From: Levilinea sp.
GTDB taxonomy: Bacteria > Chloroflexota > Anaerolineae > Anaerolineales > Anaerolineaceae
Length of the DNA: 64,000 nt
Assembly: GCA_029975215.1 (NCBI GenBank)
Contig: JARKPO010000049.1
Span: 16,002 to 80,001, forward strand
Direction of reading: 5' to 3'
Part shown: in pieces, positions 7,731 through 17,125 of the stretch
How positions within the stretch are numbered: the stretch's first letter is position 1
Layout: each line of letters opens with the position of its first letter
Notes under the pieces: model-generated
What the model saw: only the letters and a program-made list of their open reading frames with translations
What the model was told of the DNA's origin: nothing
Databases searched by the model: none
Program-made: the position numbers and the translations under genes

Positions 7731-8246
7731 CTATCCAAGCGGCCTGTCCAGGCCGCTTTTTGATTCCCCGGGCTCATCCATCAGGCTTAAGATGAAGTTA
7801 GCTCCCATCTCGCGTTCGCTCCATCCGGCCTTGCGGTAAAACCCGCGCTCATAGGATTCGCGCTGGCGAAAATTGATCAGACTGAGGCGTGAACACCCCC
7901 GCCGCAAACCTTCTTCGCGCACCACCGCCAAGAGCCGCCGTCCCACCCCCTGTCCGCGGGCGGGTTCTTCCACAAACAGCTCCGAGATATACCCCTCCGG
8001 CCCTTTTAGGATCAAATACGGCAGCCAATGCACGGCCACATACCCCAAAAGGTGGCCCTGACCGTCCTCGGCCAGCCACACATCGTGCGAATCGTCCCCC
8101 AGGCACAGGCCCAGGTGAGTTTCAATGCGGGCCGCAGTTGTTTCCAAATCTTCCGCGTCAAAACGGTGAAACCAGCCAATCCCGCGGATCAGCGCCGCCA
8201 AGGCGCGGCTGTCGTCCAGAGCAGCTTTACGAAGGGTTATTTCCAT
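7731..8246 (-). CDS. GNAT N-acetyltransferase
   Basis: 171 residues covering one GNAT fold. The acetyl-CoA motif A is GQGVGRRLL (about 106-114), preceded by the beta-4 strand YISELFVEEPAR. The C-terminal F-Y-R-K-A-G-W element is typical of small-molecule or peptide acetyltransferases; the acceptor is unknown. The last eight codons are made from the terminator of the neighbouring gene, so the natural stop may have been extended by drift. It stands alone. Confidence 0.8.
   Translation of the reverse strand: MEITLRKAALDDSRALAALIRGIGWFHRFDAEDLETTAARIETHLGLCLGDDSHDVWLAEDGQGHLLGYVAVHWLPYLILKGPEGYISELFVEEPARGQGVGRRLLAVVREEGLRRGCSRLSLINFRQRESYERGFYRKAGWSEREMGANFILSLMDEPGESKSGLDRPLG
7739..7761 (+). 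terminator. rho-independent terminator
   Basis: GCGGCCTG (7739-7746) pairs with CAGGCCGC (7749-7756), followed by TTTTT. It ends the lipoprotein gene. It also lies inside the last codons of the convergent GNAT gene. Confidence 0.85.
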
Positions 8247-8560
8247 GAAAACCGGCCTTCCCCATTTGTTGAATTATCAGGCTTTACCGCGAATGAAAAC
8301 CCGCCCCACCGCGCGGCATAATGGCCCAGCAGCGAACCCTGCTACCCAGCGGCCTAAGATGGTTCATCGCCGGGGCTTCCTTAATGCTGCTCAGCGCGTC
8401 CAGGGTTTTCAGCGCAACGATGATCTCATCACAACCAATACAACAGCGCGGTGACGGCAGGCGAAAAGTCTATTTTTGAAGGTTAATTCCTCCACTCAGT
8501 CTGCAGATAAACAACTTTCGCTTTTTTTTGCCCGCAGATCCGTTCCATACGCATGATTAT
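8247..8560. other. gene-poor gap between GNAT and tRNA-Val
   Basis: No supported gene. A 60-codon open stretch on the minus strand (about 8290-8470) lacks a start and a ribosome site. The local composition is mixed, turning AT-rich near 8480-8570. Apart from the tRNA terminator next to it, nothing can be assigned. Confidence 0.5.
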
Positions 8561-8592
8561 AAAACAAAAACCAGCCGACTTTCATCGGCTGG
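8561..8592 (-). terminator. terminator of tRNA-Val
   Basis: On the minus strand CCAGCCGA and TCGGCTGG form an 8-bp stem with a 6-base loop, followed by TTTTTGTTTT. It starts 6 bases after the tRNA 3' end. Confidence 0.85.
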
Positions 8593-8597
8593 CCTTG

Positions 8598-8672
<75 letters not shown>

Positions 8673-8776
8673 GTTTGTGAAACAAATTTTACCACGCTTT
8701 TACAACAGTCGCAAGACAAATTTCAAAAACCCGCACCTTCCTTCACACCATGCCCCCAGGTTTTCATCCAAAGAAA

Positions 8777-8820
8777 TTAAGAAACACGATTAACACACCA
8801 TCTAAACAAAATCTAAATAT
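8777..8820 (+). repeat. 11-bp-spaced direct repeats upstream of efflux operon
   Basis: Units start at about 8777, 8788, 8799 and 8810. The clearest is ATCTAAA at 8800 and again at 8811, with GATTAAC one turn earlier. A spacing of 11 bp is typical of OmpR-family response-regulator or similar tandem sites. They sit 60-110 bases before the start of the first adaptor gene. Confidence 0.4.
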
Positions 8821-8883
8821 CTGGAAATTAAGATTATAGCGGCATCAACTTATATACCCAATCAGGAATTTACGGGAGGGATT

Positions 8884-10386
8884 ATGAAACTGAACAAGCC
8901 TGCCGCGTTAAACCAACGCCCATGGCAGAAAAAGGGGGTTTGGGCAGCGGCGATCCTCTTTCTTGCAGTCTGCGGCGGGGCAGTCTGGTATTTTTGGTTT
9001 GGACCCCAAGCCGTACTGGCAAAATCGGGATCCAGTGCCGCCGCTGCGTTAAACACCACTCTAGTGAAAAGAGGGGATCTAAGCATCACTGCCTCCGGAT
9101 CGGGGGTGCTCGAAGCCAAGCGCACAGTAGACCTCAGTTTTTCAACTGGCGGAACGGTAGCGGAGGTCTATGTCGAGCTTGGTGAAATGGTCAAAAAAGG
9201 CCAGGCTCTGGCAAAGCTGGGCAATGCTACCTCCCTGGAAGCCAATGTTGTGTCCATCCAGCTCAAATTGCTGCAAGCGCAAAAAGATCTGACTGATTTA
9301 CAGCAAAACGCCGATGTATCCCTGGCTCAGGCGTATCAAGATTGGGTCACAGCCAGAGCGGCCTATCAAGATGCCGTCACCGCCCAGCAGCGCACAGCTT
9401 ATGCCCGCTGCAGCGAAGAGGTCAATACCCGATATAAGGCCCAACTCGATCAAGCTGCAGCCAGAATGAATGAATTGGCTGTTCATTCTTTGGGCACAGA
9501 TGCATGGATCGATGCAAAAAACACCTACGAAACCGCCCTGGCAAATTACACCTACTGCACCACGTATACCGATCCCGAAAAAGTGGAAGCCCAGGCTGCC
9601 GTGGATGTCGCAAAAACAAAAATGGATCAGGCTGAAAGCAAATACAGCACCTTAAAGTCCAACAGCGGCCTTGACCCCAATCAATTGGCGTTGTATGAAG
9701 CCGCCGTCGAAACCTATCAAGTCCAGCTCAATCAAGCCGAAGAAGATCTGAAAGGGATCATACTGACCGCCCCGATGGACGGCAAAGTCATCTACCTGGC
9801 GTCAGGGGCTGGCACCATGGTGGGTACGGAAAAATTCATCAGCATCGCCGATGTCAGCCGTCCGCAATTAACCGTAAGCGTGGATGAATCCGATCTTGAC
9901 AAGTTCGTCCTCAACAGCCCTGCTGCCGTCATCTTTGATGCGCTCCCCGACCAGACCTTTCATGGAGTGGTCACACAGGTTAACCCCTCGCTGACCAGCT
10001 CCGGCCAATACAACATTTTGAAAGGTGTGCTAACCCTGAATGAAGATGCTGTGCAAACGGTACAGGATCTCCCATTAGGACTCAACGCTTCCGTCACCAT
10101 TATTTATAAAGAAATCAAAGACGCTTTGATCATTCCCGTCACTGCATTAAAAAAATTGAACGGGAAAGGTTATGAGGTTCAATTGGTTGAGGATGACGGC
10201 ACCATCCGTTCTCAAGAAATTCAGATCGGTCTGCAGGACGGGACTTATGCCGAAGTGCTCAGTGGGCTGAAAGAAGGCGACAAAATTGTTTCAATCACTG
10301 GAAGTGCATCTGCTAACCCATCCTCCAATCAATTTCCAGACGGCGGAATGATGATGCCGGACGGCGGCATGCCGCCACCTCCTTAG
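8884..10386 (+). CDS. membrane-fusion adaptor 1 (HlyD/MacA type)
   Basis: 500 residues. It has an N-terminal membrane anchor (about 18-38), barrel and lipoyl half-motifs (about 58-115), a coiled-coil region (about 120-285), the second lipoyl half with TAPMDGKV (about 297-304), a beta-barrel and a membrane-proximal domain. The tail is Met/Gly/Pro-rich. The coiled coil is broken by an insertion flanked by Cys176 and Cys225, with NYTYC...TD before the return helix. Adaptors of this family couple a MacB-type transporter to the outside. GGGAGGG precedes the ATG. First gene of a six-gene operon with two more adaptors, the ATPase, the permease and a lipoprotein. Confidence 0.88.
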   Translation: MKLNKPAALNQRPWQKKGVWAAAILFLAVCGGAVWYFWFGPQAVLAKSGSSAAAALNTTLVKRGDLSITASGSGVLEAKRTVDLSFSTGGTVAEVYVELGEMVKKGQALAKLGNATSLEANVVSIQLKLLQAQKDLTDLQQNADVSLAQAYQDWVTARAAYQDAVTAQQRTAYARCSEEVNTRYKAQLDQAAARMNELAVHSLGTDAWIDAKNTYETALANYTYCTTYTDPEKVEAQAAVDVAKTKMDQAESKYSTLKSNSGLDPNQLALYEAAVETYQVQLNQAEEDLKGIILTAPMDGKVIYLASGAGTMVGTEKFISIADVSRPQLTVSVDESDLDKFVLNSPAAVIFDALPDQTFHGVVTQVNPSLTSSGQYNILKGVLTLNEDAVQTVQDLPLGLNASVTIIYKEIKDALIIPVTALKKLNGKGYEVQLVEDDGTIRSQEIQIGLQDGTYAEVLSGLKEGDKIVSITGSASANPSSNQFPDGGMMMPDGGMPPPP

Positions 10387-10423
10387 AAAAGAGCGAAATG
10401 ACCCAAAGTGAACCTAAGGAGCA

Positions 10424-11845
10424 ATGATGAAAAGAAAACCTGTGATCATGATCCTGATCATCGCCGTTGCAGTACTGAGCCTGGGGTTTGGCATCTGGCA
10501 GAGCGTTCAAGCCGTTTCATCGAATGCCGCGCAAACCACCGGGGACTACCAAACCACCACTGTTCGCAGAGGAAATATCACTGTCACGGTGTCCGGTACG
10601 GGCCATGTGGTGCCGTCCAAGACCGCGAACCTGGGTTTCCCGGTGAGCGGTGAGATCGCTGAGCTGAATGTGCAGGTTGGAGACACCGTGAAAGCAGGGC
10701 AAATTCTGGCGCGGCTAAAGAACATCGACGCGTTAGCACTGGAAGTGCAGTCTCGCCAAGTCGCCGTTCAAACCGCTGAACGATCCCTCCAAGAGATCAC
10801 AGCAAACTCCAATGCGAACCTGGCGCAGGCAGCCATCGACCTGGCATCGGCTGAAGCCGCTTATGAGGATGCCAAAATTCATTTGCGCACCCAAGGGCAA
10901 GGCCGCTGCGAGCAAAGTGTCACCGAAACGTATTACTACGAATGGCTGGATTTGCAGGTTCAAATCATACCCTGGCAGAAAGAACTGGAAGACGAGAACT
11001 CAAAGTACGGCAAAGACTATATTCTGGATCACCTAAAGCCCCTCTGGTCGAAAAGCTATCAGGCGTATGCCAACTATACCTATTGCCAGACCTTCACGGA
11101 TGCAGAGATAGAAGCCTCCCAGGCTGCCTTGCAGGTTGCAAAAGCCAATTTACAGCAGAAAACGCGTGATTATGAATCTTTGAAAGCAAATAACGGTCTC
11201 GACACCACCGCCCTGGAAATCGCACAGGCCAGCCTGAAAAACGCTCAGCTTCAGCTCCTCCAGGCGCAAGATAATTTGGATGGCGCCGTCATCACCGCCC
11301 CAATGGATGGATCCGTCACAGCCGTCAACGGAGAGATCGGCGACACCGTGAACACCGGCACTTTGATCACGCTCGTGGATCAGGAATCGCCGCAGGTACA
11401 GGTCAGCATCGACGAAACCGATCTGGCCAATTTTGCGGTGGGCTGTCAGGCACAAATTACCTTTGAGAGCATCCCCGGCCAAACCTTCTCCGGAGTCATC
11501 ACACAGATCTACCCCACCGTGGTCGAAACCAACAGCGGCAGCAGCGTTCAAGGATTGATCCGCCTGAATAACAGTAAGACCCTTTCAGGCAAATACCTTC
11601 CCATTGGGTTGACGGCATCGGTCGAGGTAACCTATGGCGAAGCCCAAAACACGTTGATCATTGCGGCCCAGGCGGTTTACCCACCCAAAAACGGCGGGAA
11701 ACCCTATGTGTACGTTCTCAACAACCAGGGAAAACCAGAAAAACGAGAAATCGAAGTGGGCTTGAAAACAGTCGCCTTAGCCGAGATTAAAAGCGGCTTG
11801 AACGAAGGCGAAAAAGTGATCATTTCCAATGTGGAAAACCCATAA
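10424..11845 (+). CDS. membrane-fusion adaptor 2 (HlyD/MacA type)
   Basis: 473 residues with the same plan as its neighbours: anchor helix (about 6-28), barrel-lipoyl part (about 44-100), coiled coil, TAPMDGSV (about 288-295), then barrel and C-terminal domain. The hairpin carries the insertion between Cys162 (GRCEQS) and Cys221 (NYTYCQTFTD). AAGGAG precedes the start. Sequence identity to adaptors 1 and 3 is clear but partial. This suggests old tandem duplication and division of roles rather than a recent copy. Confidence 0.88.
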   Translation: MMKRKPVIMILIIAVAVLSLGFGIWQSVQAVSSNAAQTTGDYQTTTVRRGNITVTVSGTGHVVPSKTANLGFPVSGEIAELNVQVGDTVKAGQILARLKNIDALALEVQSRQVAVQTAERSLQEITANSNANLAQAAIDLASAEAAYEDAKIHLRTQGQGRCEQSVTETYYYEWLDLQVQIIPWQKELEDENSKYGKDYILDHLKPLWSKSYQAYANYTYCQTFTDAEIEASQAALQVAKANLQQKTRDYESLKANNGLDTTALEIAQASLKNAQLQLLQAQDNLDGAVITAPMDGSVTAVNGEIGDTVNTGTLITLVDQESPQVQVSIDETDLANFAVGCQAQITFESIPGQTFSGVITQIYPTVVETNSGSSVQGLIRLNNSKTLSGKYLPIGLTASVEVTYGEAQNTLIIAAQAVYPPKNGGKPYVYVLNNQGKPEKREIEVGLKTVALAEIKSGLNEGEKVIISNVENP

Positions 11846-11895
11846 GACCCGTACGGGCTTACGCGTAATTATTTCCAATTGTCAGGAGAAAAGCA

Positions 11896-13317
11896 ATGAA
11901 ATCCAAGAGGATCTCCATTAGAAACATCCAAAAAATCTGGGCAGGTGTTGCGCTGGCCGTGGTGATCATCGGTGCAGCCGCTGGATACTTCATTTGGAAC
12001 CAGCAAAAAACTGCCCAGGCGCAGTCATCCGAGACCACCCTGTACACCTCAAAAGTAAAGCAAGGCAGCATCACCCTGTCGGTCAGCGGCTCTGGCACAC
12101 TGATCGCCGGAAAAGAGCGCTCGCTGGCTTTCTCCACCTCCGGCACGGTCGCAGAGGTGAATGTGCAGGTGGGCGATTTGGTAAAGCAAGGTCAGGAACT
12201 GGCAAAGTTGGTTCCTTCCGAAGAGCTGCAAGTCAATCTCACCAGTGCCCAGCAGGATCTGGTGATTGCCCAACAGGAATTGCAAACCCTGAAAGAGAAT
12301 GCAGCCGCGAACCTGGCGAATGCGCAGCTAGCCCTGGCCTCCGCACAAAAAGCGGTTGTTGATGCAAAATCAGACCTGATTCAACCCGGCATGGTGCGCT
12401 GCGATCAAGATACCATCGATGTGTATTATTACGAGTACAAAACGGCAAAAGAGAAGCTGGATGCGCTCGGCACGGGGGTCGGAGACATGGATTATTACAA
12501 CCGCGTCATCCTGCCCGCCAAGAACGCCGCCGCATCGGCCTATTCCACCTATGAATACTGCTTTGGATATACCGACTACGAAATTTCATCTTCCCAGGCG
12601 ACCCTGTCGCTCGAAGAAGCCAACCTGAAAATTGCACAGGAAAAACTGGATCGGTTGACCCAAAATCAGGGCATCGATCCCGTTGAACTGGCTGCCGCTG
12701 AAAACAAAGTAGCCGTTGCCCAATTAGCCTTCGATCAGGCACAAGAAAAACTGGCCGGCATGACCCTCATCGCCCCATTTGATGGAACCATCTTAAGCGT
12801 TGCTGGCAATCCGGGAGACCGCACAGATACCAATCCCTTTATCACCATCGCCGATCTTGATCATCCCCTGGTCGAATTCAGCATAGATGAGACCGATATG
12901 GACAAAATCAGCGTAAATGAAACCGCCGAGGTGACGTTTGACGCCCTTCCAGATCTGACCTTTCCAGGGAAAGTTCTGCGCATCAACCCCGAATTGCAGA
13001 CCTCTGGCGGTTACAACGTGGTCACCGGTGTCATTCAACTGGATTTAAGCGGCATGCAGAACCCGCCCACCCTGCGAAAGGGCCTGAGCGCATCCGTCAC
13101 CTTGATTCAAGCCAGTGCGAAAGACGTTCTTCTGGTGCCCGTTCAGGCAGTACGCGATCTTGGAGATGGAAAATACGGCGTTTTTGTGGTGGGAAGTGAC
13201 GGCACAACTCGCTTGAAATTTGTCCAAATCGGTCTGATGGATGCTGCCAGCGCCGAAGTGAAAAGCGGCCTGAACCTGGGTGAAATCGTGTCCACCGGCG
13301 ATGTTCAGACAAAATAA
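11896..13317 (+). CDS. membrane-fusion adaptor 3 (HlyD/MacA type)
   Basis: 473 residues: anchor helix (about 14-35), barrel-lipoyl part (about 50-108), coiled coil, IAPFDGTI (about 296-303) and C-terminal barrel. The tip insertion lies between Cys169 (MVRCDQ) and Cys222 (YEYCFGYTD). AGGAGA precedes the ATG. With adaptors 1 and 2 it could form a mixed hexameric tube on one MacB-type transporter. In an organism without an outer membrane the tip would face the cell wall instead of a TolC partner; both points are inference. Confidence 0.88.
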   Translation: MKSKRISIRNIQKIWAGVALAVVIIGAAAGYFIWNQQKTAQAQSSETTLYTSKVKQGSITLSVSGSGTLIAGKERSLAFSTSGTVAEVNVQVGDLVKQGQELAKLVPSEELQVNLTSAQQDLVIAQQELQTLKENAAANLANAQLALASAQKAVVDAKSDLIQPGMVRCDQDTIDVYYYEYKTAKEKLDALGTGVGDMDYYNRVILPAKNAAASAYSTYEYCFGYTDYEISSSQATLSLEEANLKIAQEKLDRLTQNQGIDPVELAAAENKVAVAQLAFDQAQEKLAGMTLIAPFDGTILSVAGNPGDRTDTNPFITIADLDHPLVEFSIDETDMDKISVNETAEVTFDALPDLTFPGKVLRINPELQTSGGYNVVTGVIQLDLSGMQNPPTLRKGLSASVTLIQASAKDVLLVPVQAVRDLGDGKYGVFVVGSDGTTRLKFVQIGLMDAASAEVKSGLNLGEIVSTGDVQTK

Positions 13318-13327
13318 AGGCATGAAT

Positions 13328-14110
13328 ATGGACAACTCAACTTCAGAAAATGAAATCATCATCGAAACAATCGACCTAAAAAAAGCCTACGGCACGGGCG
13401 ACGCTCTGGTGATGGCAGTCAACGGCATCAGTATCAAAATCAAAAAAGGGGAGTTTGTCGCCATCATGGGGCCCAGCGGCTCTGGAAAGAGCACATTGAT
13501 GAACATCCTCGCCTGCCTGGATCAACCCACAGACGGCAGATACATTCTGGACGGCGAGGATGTCAGCGAATATACCCGTTCAGAGCTTGCCGTCATCCGC
13601 AGTCAAAAATTGGGGTTCGTATTTCAGTCCTTCAACCTGCTGCCGCGTGTGTCTGCGCTGGAAAATGTCATGCTCCCCATGATCTACCGGCGTGAAAACC
13701 GTGTCAGCCTTGCCGAAAGAAAACGCATCGCCCAAAACGCGCTGGAGCATGTGGGGCTGGCAGAGCGAATGCACCACATGCCCAATGAACTTTCCGGTGG
13801 TCAGCAGCAGCGGGTGGCGATTGCCCGTGCGCTGGTAAATGACCCCGTGTTGGTGCTGGCGGATGAGCCTACGGGCAATCTGGATTCAAAATCCAGCGAA
13901 GAAATTATGGATCTGCTCCATACCCTGCACGACCGCGGCCGCACCATCGTCATGGTCACTCATGAACCCGACGTTGCCCATCACACAGAGCGTATCATCA
14001 CTGTGCGTGACGGCAAATTATTCGACGACCACCCCAACGGAAAACGGGTGACCTGGCAAAATGCGACCGGCATTGATTTCAGTCCTGCGCAGGAGGAGGT
14101 TCGACCATGA
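13328..14110 (+). CDS. MacB/LolD-type ABC ATPase
   Basis: 260 residues with every ABC motif: Walker [10 protein letters not shown] (about 45-53), Q-loop FVFQSFNLL, signature LSGGQQQR, Walker [14 protein letters not shown], and H-loop MVTHEPD. The QSFNLL and ADEPTGNLD forms mark the MacB/LolD/FtsE group that works with FtsX-fold permeases. The ATG at 13328 has AAAGG 7 bases upstream; an ATG at 13322 is too close to it. The stop overlaps the permease start by four bases (ATGA), so the two are translated together. Confidence 0.93.
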   Translation: MDNSTSENEIIIETIDLKKAYGTGDALVMAVNGISIKIKKGEFVAIMGPSGSGKSTLMNILACLDQPTDGRYILDGEDVSEYTRSELAVIRSQKLGFVFQSFNLLPRVSALENVMLPMIYRRENRVSLAERKRIAQNALEHVGLAERMHHMPNELSGGQQQRVAIARALVNDPVLVLADEPTGNLDSKSSEEIMDLLHTLHDRGRTIVMVTHEPDVAHHTERIITVRDGKLFDDHPNGKRVTWQNATGIDFSPAQEEVRP

Positions 14111-15336
14111 ATGTTTCTGAAATTCTAAAAATCGCAATAAAAAGCCTGACCGCCAATAAGTTAAGGTCCATCCTGACCATGCTGGGCGTGATCATCGGCG
14201 TGGCAGCGGTGATTGTCATGATCTCCATCAGCGCAGGGACCGAAGCCACCATTGCTGAAAAGATCAATGGGTTGGGTTCCAATCTTCTTTTTATCAACCA
14301 GGCCTTCACGCGTGGCGGCCCAGGGCAAGGCAATCAACGGGGCGGGCTGGTTTATTCCGATGTGGCCGCCATTCGCGATCAGGTGCCTGGGGTTGCGGGT
14401 GTCTCAGTGGAGCAGCAAAGCAGCGTCACCATCAAATATAACGATACCACACTCACGGATATCACCCTGGTGGGCACCACGCCTGATTATCCCACGGTGC
14501 GCAATGTGCAAGTCAAAACCGGGCGTTTCATCACCGAAACCGATAATGATCGTGCAGAAAAAATTGTCATATTGGGATCTGAAATTGCCGCAGAATTATT
14601 CGGCGAAACCGATCCCATTGGCGAAACAATTTATGCAAATAACGTTCAATTGGTGGTCATTGGTGTGCTCGCCCCCAAAGGGATCTCCGGCGGAACCGAT
14701 TTTGACTCATTGATTTACACCCCAATCAATGTGGTGTTCAAGAAATTTGAAAATAACCCGTTCGCGCGTTTCATGGGAGACCGTGTGCGCACCATTTTCG
14801 TGTCGGTCGACCAGGACGCCTCCATAGACACGGTGAAAGAACAAATTACCCTGTTGCTGATGGGCCGCCACAATGTGACCAGTGATACCCTCGACTTTAA
14901 TATCACCAGTCAGTCTGACATCATCTCTACACAAGAATCAACCACCGAATCCTTCCGCACGCTGCTCGCCTGGGTGGCCGGGGTATCGCTGATCGTGGGG
15001 GGGATTGGCATCATGAATATCATGCTGGTCAGCGTCACCGAGCGCACCCGCGAAATCGGCTTACGGCAGGCGGTGGGCGCTACCCCCGCGGATATCGAAG
15101 TGCAATTCCTGGCCGAGGCCTTGATGTTAAGCCTTTTTGGCGGACTGATCGGCGTGCTGATGGGGGTCGGTGGGGCAGAACTGTTTGGCAAACTGAGCGG
15201 CATGCGCACCGTGATTGTTCCATATTCCATTGTTTTATCCTTCACTTCTGCCGCGTTGATCGGTGTATTCTTCGGCTTCATCCCCGCCCGCAAAGCCGCA
15301 CAGCTGGATCCCATCGTCGCGTTAAGACATGAATAA
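14107..15336 (+). CDS. MacB-type FtsX permease
   Basis: 409 residues. One N-terminal helix (about 18-40), a large extracytoplasmic MacB_PCD domain (about 45-250), then three C-terminal helices with the FtsX signature VSVTERTREIGLRQAVGAT (about 307-325). This is the full-length MacB membrane half, without a fused ATPase because that is the preceding gene. It should use mechanotransmission to push substrate (lipoprotein, peptide or drug) out via the adaptors. The substrate is unknown. Confidence 0.92.
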   Translation: MNVSEILKIAIKSLTANKLRSILTMLGVIIGVAAVIVMISISAGTEATIAEKINGLGSNLLFINQAFTRGGPGQGNQRGGLVYSDVAAIRDQVPGVAGVSVEQQSSVTIKYNDTTLTDITLVGTTPDYPTVRNVQVKTGRFITETDNDRAEKIVILGSEIAAELFGETDPIGETIYANNVQLVVIGVLAPKGISGGTDFDSLIYTPINVVFKKFENNPFARFMGDRVRTIFVSVDQDASIDTVKEQITLLLMGRHNVTSDTLDFNITSQSDIISTQESTTESFRTLLAWVAGVSLIVGGIGIMNIMLVSVTERTREIGLRQAVGATPADIEVQFLAEALMLSLFGGLIGVLMGVGGAELFGKLSGMRTVIVPYSIVLSFTSAALIGVFFGFIPARKAAQLDPIVALRHE

Positions 15337-15387
15337 AGCGTTAATGCCAAAAACAAGAACGATAGAAAGATAGAAAAGGTTAAGAGA

Positions 15388-16092
15388 ATGCGCACAAAGA
15401 TCCTCTGTTCACTCATGACTCTCCCTCTGGTTTTGGTCCTGGCGGCCTGCTCCGGGACATCCGCTGTTCAAGCTCCGGGTCAAAATCAGCCGGGCGATCC
15501 AATGACAGATTTTGCCAATCAACCCATTGAAAACAAACTGGCCGTCGGCATCCTGAGCCTGGAAGGGACCGACAAAGCCGTCACCGCCGATCAGGCGAAA
15601 GCCATGCTCCCCCTCTGGGAAGCGGTCAAAAGCCTGCGTACCGACACCAAAACCACCGCTCAAGAAATGAGCGGACTTTATCAGCAAATCCAACAACTGT
15701 TAACACCCGATCAGGTTCAGGCCATTCAAGGTCTGAATCTAAATTCGCAGGAAGTTCAGGCCTTGATGGAAAAATACGGCTTGCAATTCCAGCCGAACGC
15801 CTCTGCCCCGCAAGATTCAAGCGTAATGGCCACGCGAATCGCCGGCCGTACCAGCAACGGAGCCAGCGGCGGGCCAGGCGGCGGCTTTGGCGGCGGCTTT
15901 GGTGGAGGTCCAGGCGGCGGTCCAGGCAGCGGCTTTAGAGGCGGGCCCATAGATGGTTCAAATCCGCAGGCCAACGGCATCCAGAGCACGCCCCAGCCCA
16001 ACCAACCCAGAGGCGGCGGGTTTCGGAACGGCTTTAACGCGCTGTTTGTGGATCCTGTGATTCAGATGCTGAAGGAACGCTCAGCCTCGTAA
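15388..16092 (+). CDS. Gly-rich lipoprotein of the efflux operon
   Basis: 234 residues. The signal peptide ends in LAAC, with lipidated Cys at about 21. A helical domain follows (about 40-135, with L-T-P-D-Q-V-Q-A-I like LTXXQ/CpxP proteins). The C-terminal part has a Gly-rich run (about 152-190) of GGPGGGFGGGF type and ends in a positively charged helix. It is 51 bases after the permease and is followed by a terminator, so it belongs to the operon. It may act as an accessory or envelope-stress partner; its real role is unknown. Confidence 0.75.
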   Translation: MRTKILCSLMTLPLVLVLAACSGTSAVQAPGQNQPGDPMTDFANQPIENKLAVGILSLEGTDKAVTADQAKAMLPLWEAVKSLRTDTKTTAQEMSGLYQQIQQLLTPDQVQAIQGLNLNSQEVQALMEKYGLQFQPNASAPQDSSVMATRIAGRTSNGASGGPGGGFGGGFGGGPGGGPGSGFRGGPIDGSNPQANGIQSTPQPNQPRGGGFRNGFNALFVDPVIQMLKERSAS

Positions 16093-16107
16093 ACCCCAAA
16101 AAGGCTC

Positions 16108-16165
16108 CAGCGGGAGGTGCCGCTCATCACCCCTCTAACAAACCGGCCCCTCCCGCTGTGTTTTC
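16108..16165 (+). terminator. terminator of efflux operon
   Basis: CAGCGGGAGG (16108-16117) pairs with CCTCCCGCTG (16149-16158) across a 31-base loop, followed by TGTTTTCT. The long loop makes it less certain than the others. Confidence 0.55.
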
Positions 16166-16243
16166 TGTTCAATTCACCTAAACCCATTTCGGGTTGTTCT
16201 GCAATCGATGTCTGTGGTGATCGTCTGTGCCGATTTGCCGAAC

Positions 16244-16271
16244 AAAAAGGCGCCGGAAGGGTTCCGGCGTC
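16244..16271 (-). terminator. terminator of ECF operon
   Basis: On the minus strand GACGCCGGAA pairs with TTCCGGCGCC (one G-U-type mismatch), with a 3-base loop, followed by TTTTT. It lies 12 bases after the last ECF gene. Confidence 0.85.
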
Positions 16272-16282
16272 TCTATCTGTGC

Positions 16283-17125
16283 TTACGCCTTTCGCGCAAT
16301 CTTCCCAAACTGCTCCACCATTGAATCCACCGTCAGCGTGCCCGGATAAAAGCCCAAATCCTGCGCCGACTGTGCCAGTTGGGTGATGTGCGGCGGCTCA
16401 ATAAAAGTCTTGGCCAGCACTTCCGTCTGGCTGAAGACCTCATCCGTTGGCCCATCCAAAAGCACCTGGCCCATCCCCATGGCCACCACCCGCCGCGCAT
16501 AGCGCGCCACAATGGGCATCACATGGGTGATCACGATAATGGTGTGGCCGCGTTCCTGGTTCAGACTGAGCAAAAAGTCCATGATCTCCAGCGACTGGCT
16601 CGAATCCTGTCCGGTCGTCGGCTCGTCCACAATGATCACTTTGGGCCGCAGCGCCAGAATAGACGCAATCGCCACCCGCTGCCGCAAGCCCTTGGTCAGG
16701 AAGAAGGGGTGCTCCGTGAATTTATCTTCGGGCAGGCCCACCACCTTGGCGGCTTCCTCTACGCGCGCCTTCACCTCAGCCTCGTCCAATTGAATATTGC
16801 GCGGCCCATAGGCAATTTCATCCCAGCAGTTGCTGTTAAACAGCTGGTGGTCGGGATTTTGAAACACGTATCCCACCCGTTTGACCATCTGCACGATGGG
16901 GGTCGTGCGGGAATTCAGCCCATCCACCCAAATGTCGCCCTCGCTGGGTTTGAACAAACCGTTCAGACATTTGGAAAGCGTCGTCTTGCCCGAACCGTTT
17001 TGGCCGATGAAAGCAATAAACTCCCCCTCGCCAATATCTAAATTAATCCCATTCAACGCCTGGGTTCCATCTGAATACCGAAAAACCAAATCCTTCACTT
17101 GAATGTAGGCAGCTGTGTTGCTCAT
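16283..17125 (-). CDS. ecfA: ECF transporter ATPase, second copy
   Basis: 280 residues. Walker A GQNGSGKTT (about 40-48), ECF-type Q-loop VGYVFQNPDHQLF and Walker B VIIVDEPTTGQD are intact. The ABC signature is not LSGGQ but LTKGLRQR (about 144-151). The partner ATPase upstream has a normal ISGGQKQR, so the pair should form an asymmetric heterodimer. It hydrolyses ATP to drive vitamin or metal uptake through EcfT and the S protein. It overlaps the preceding gene by four bases (ATGA). Confidence 0.9.
   Translation of the reverse strand: MSNTAAYIQVKDLVFRYSDGTQALNGINLDIGEGEFIAFIGQNGSGKTTLSKCLNGLFKPSEGDIWVDGLNSRTTPIVQMVKRVGYVFQNPDHQLFNSNCWDEIAYGPRNIQLDEAEVKARVEEAAKVVGLPEDKFTEHPFFLTKGLRQRVAIASILALRPKVIIVDEPTTGQDSSQSLEIMDFLLSLNQERGHTIIVITHVMPIVARYARRVVAMGMGQVLLDGPTDEVFSQTEVLAKTFIEPPHITQLAQSAQDLGFYPGTLTVDSMVEQFGKIARKA

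Noticed and set aside
8290..8470. 60-codon minus-strand open stretch reading C-C-I-G-C-D-E-I-I-V-A-L-K
   Set aside because: No start codon with ribosome site and no family recognised; may be a remnant but cannot be supported.
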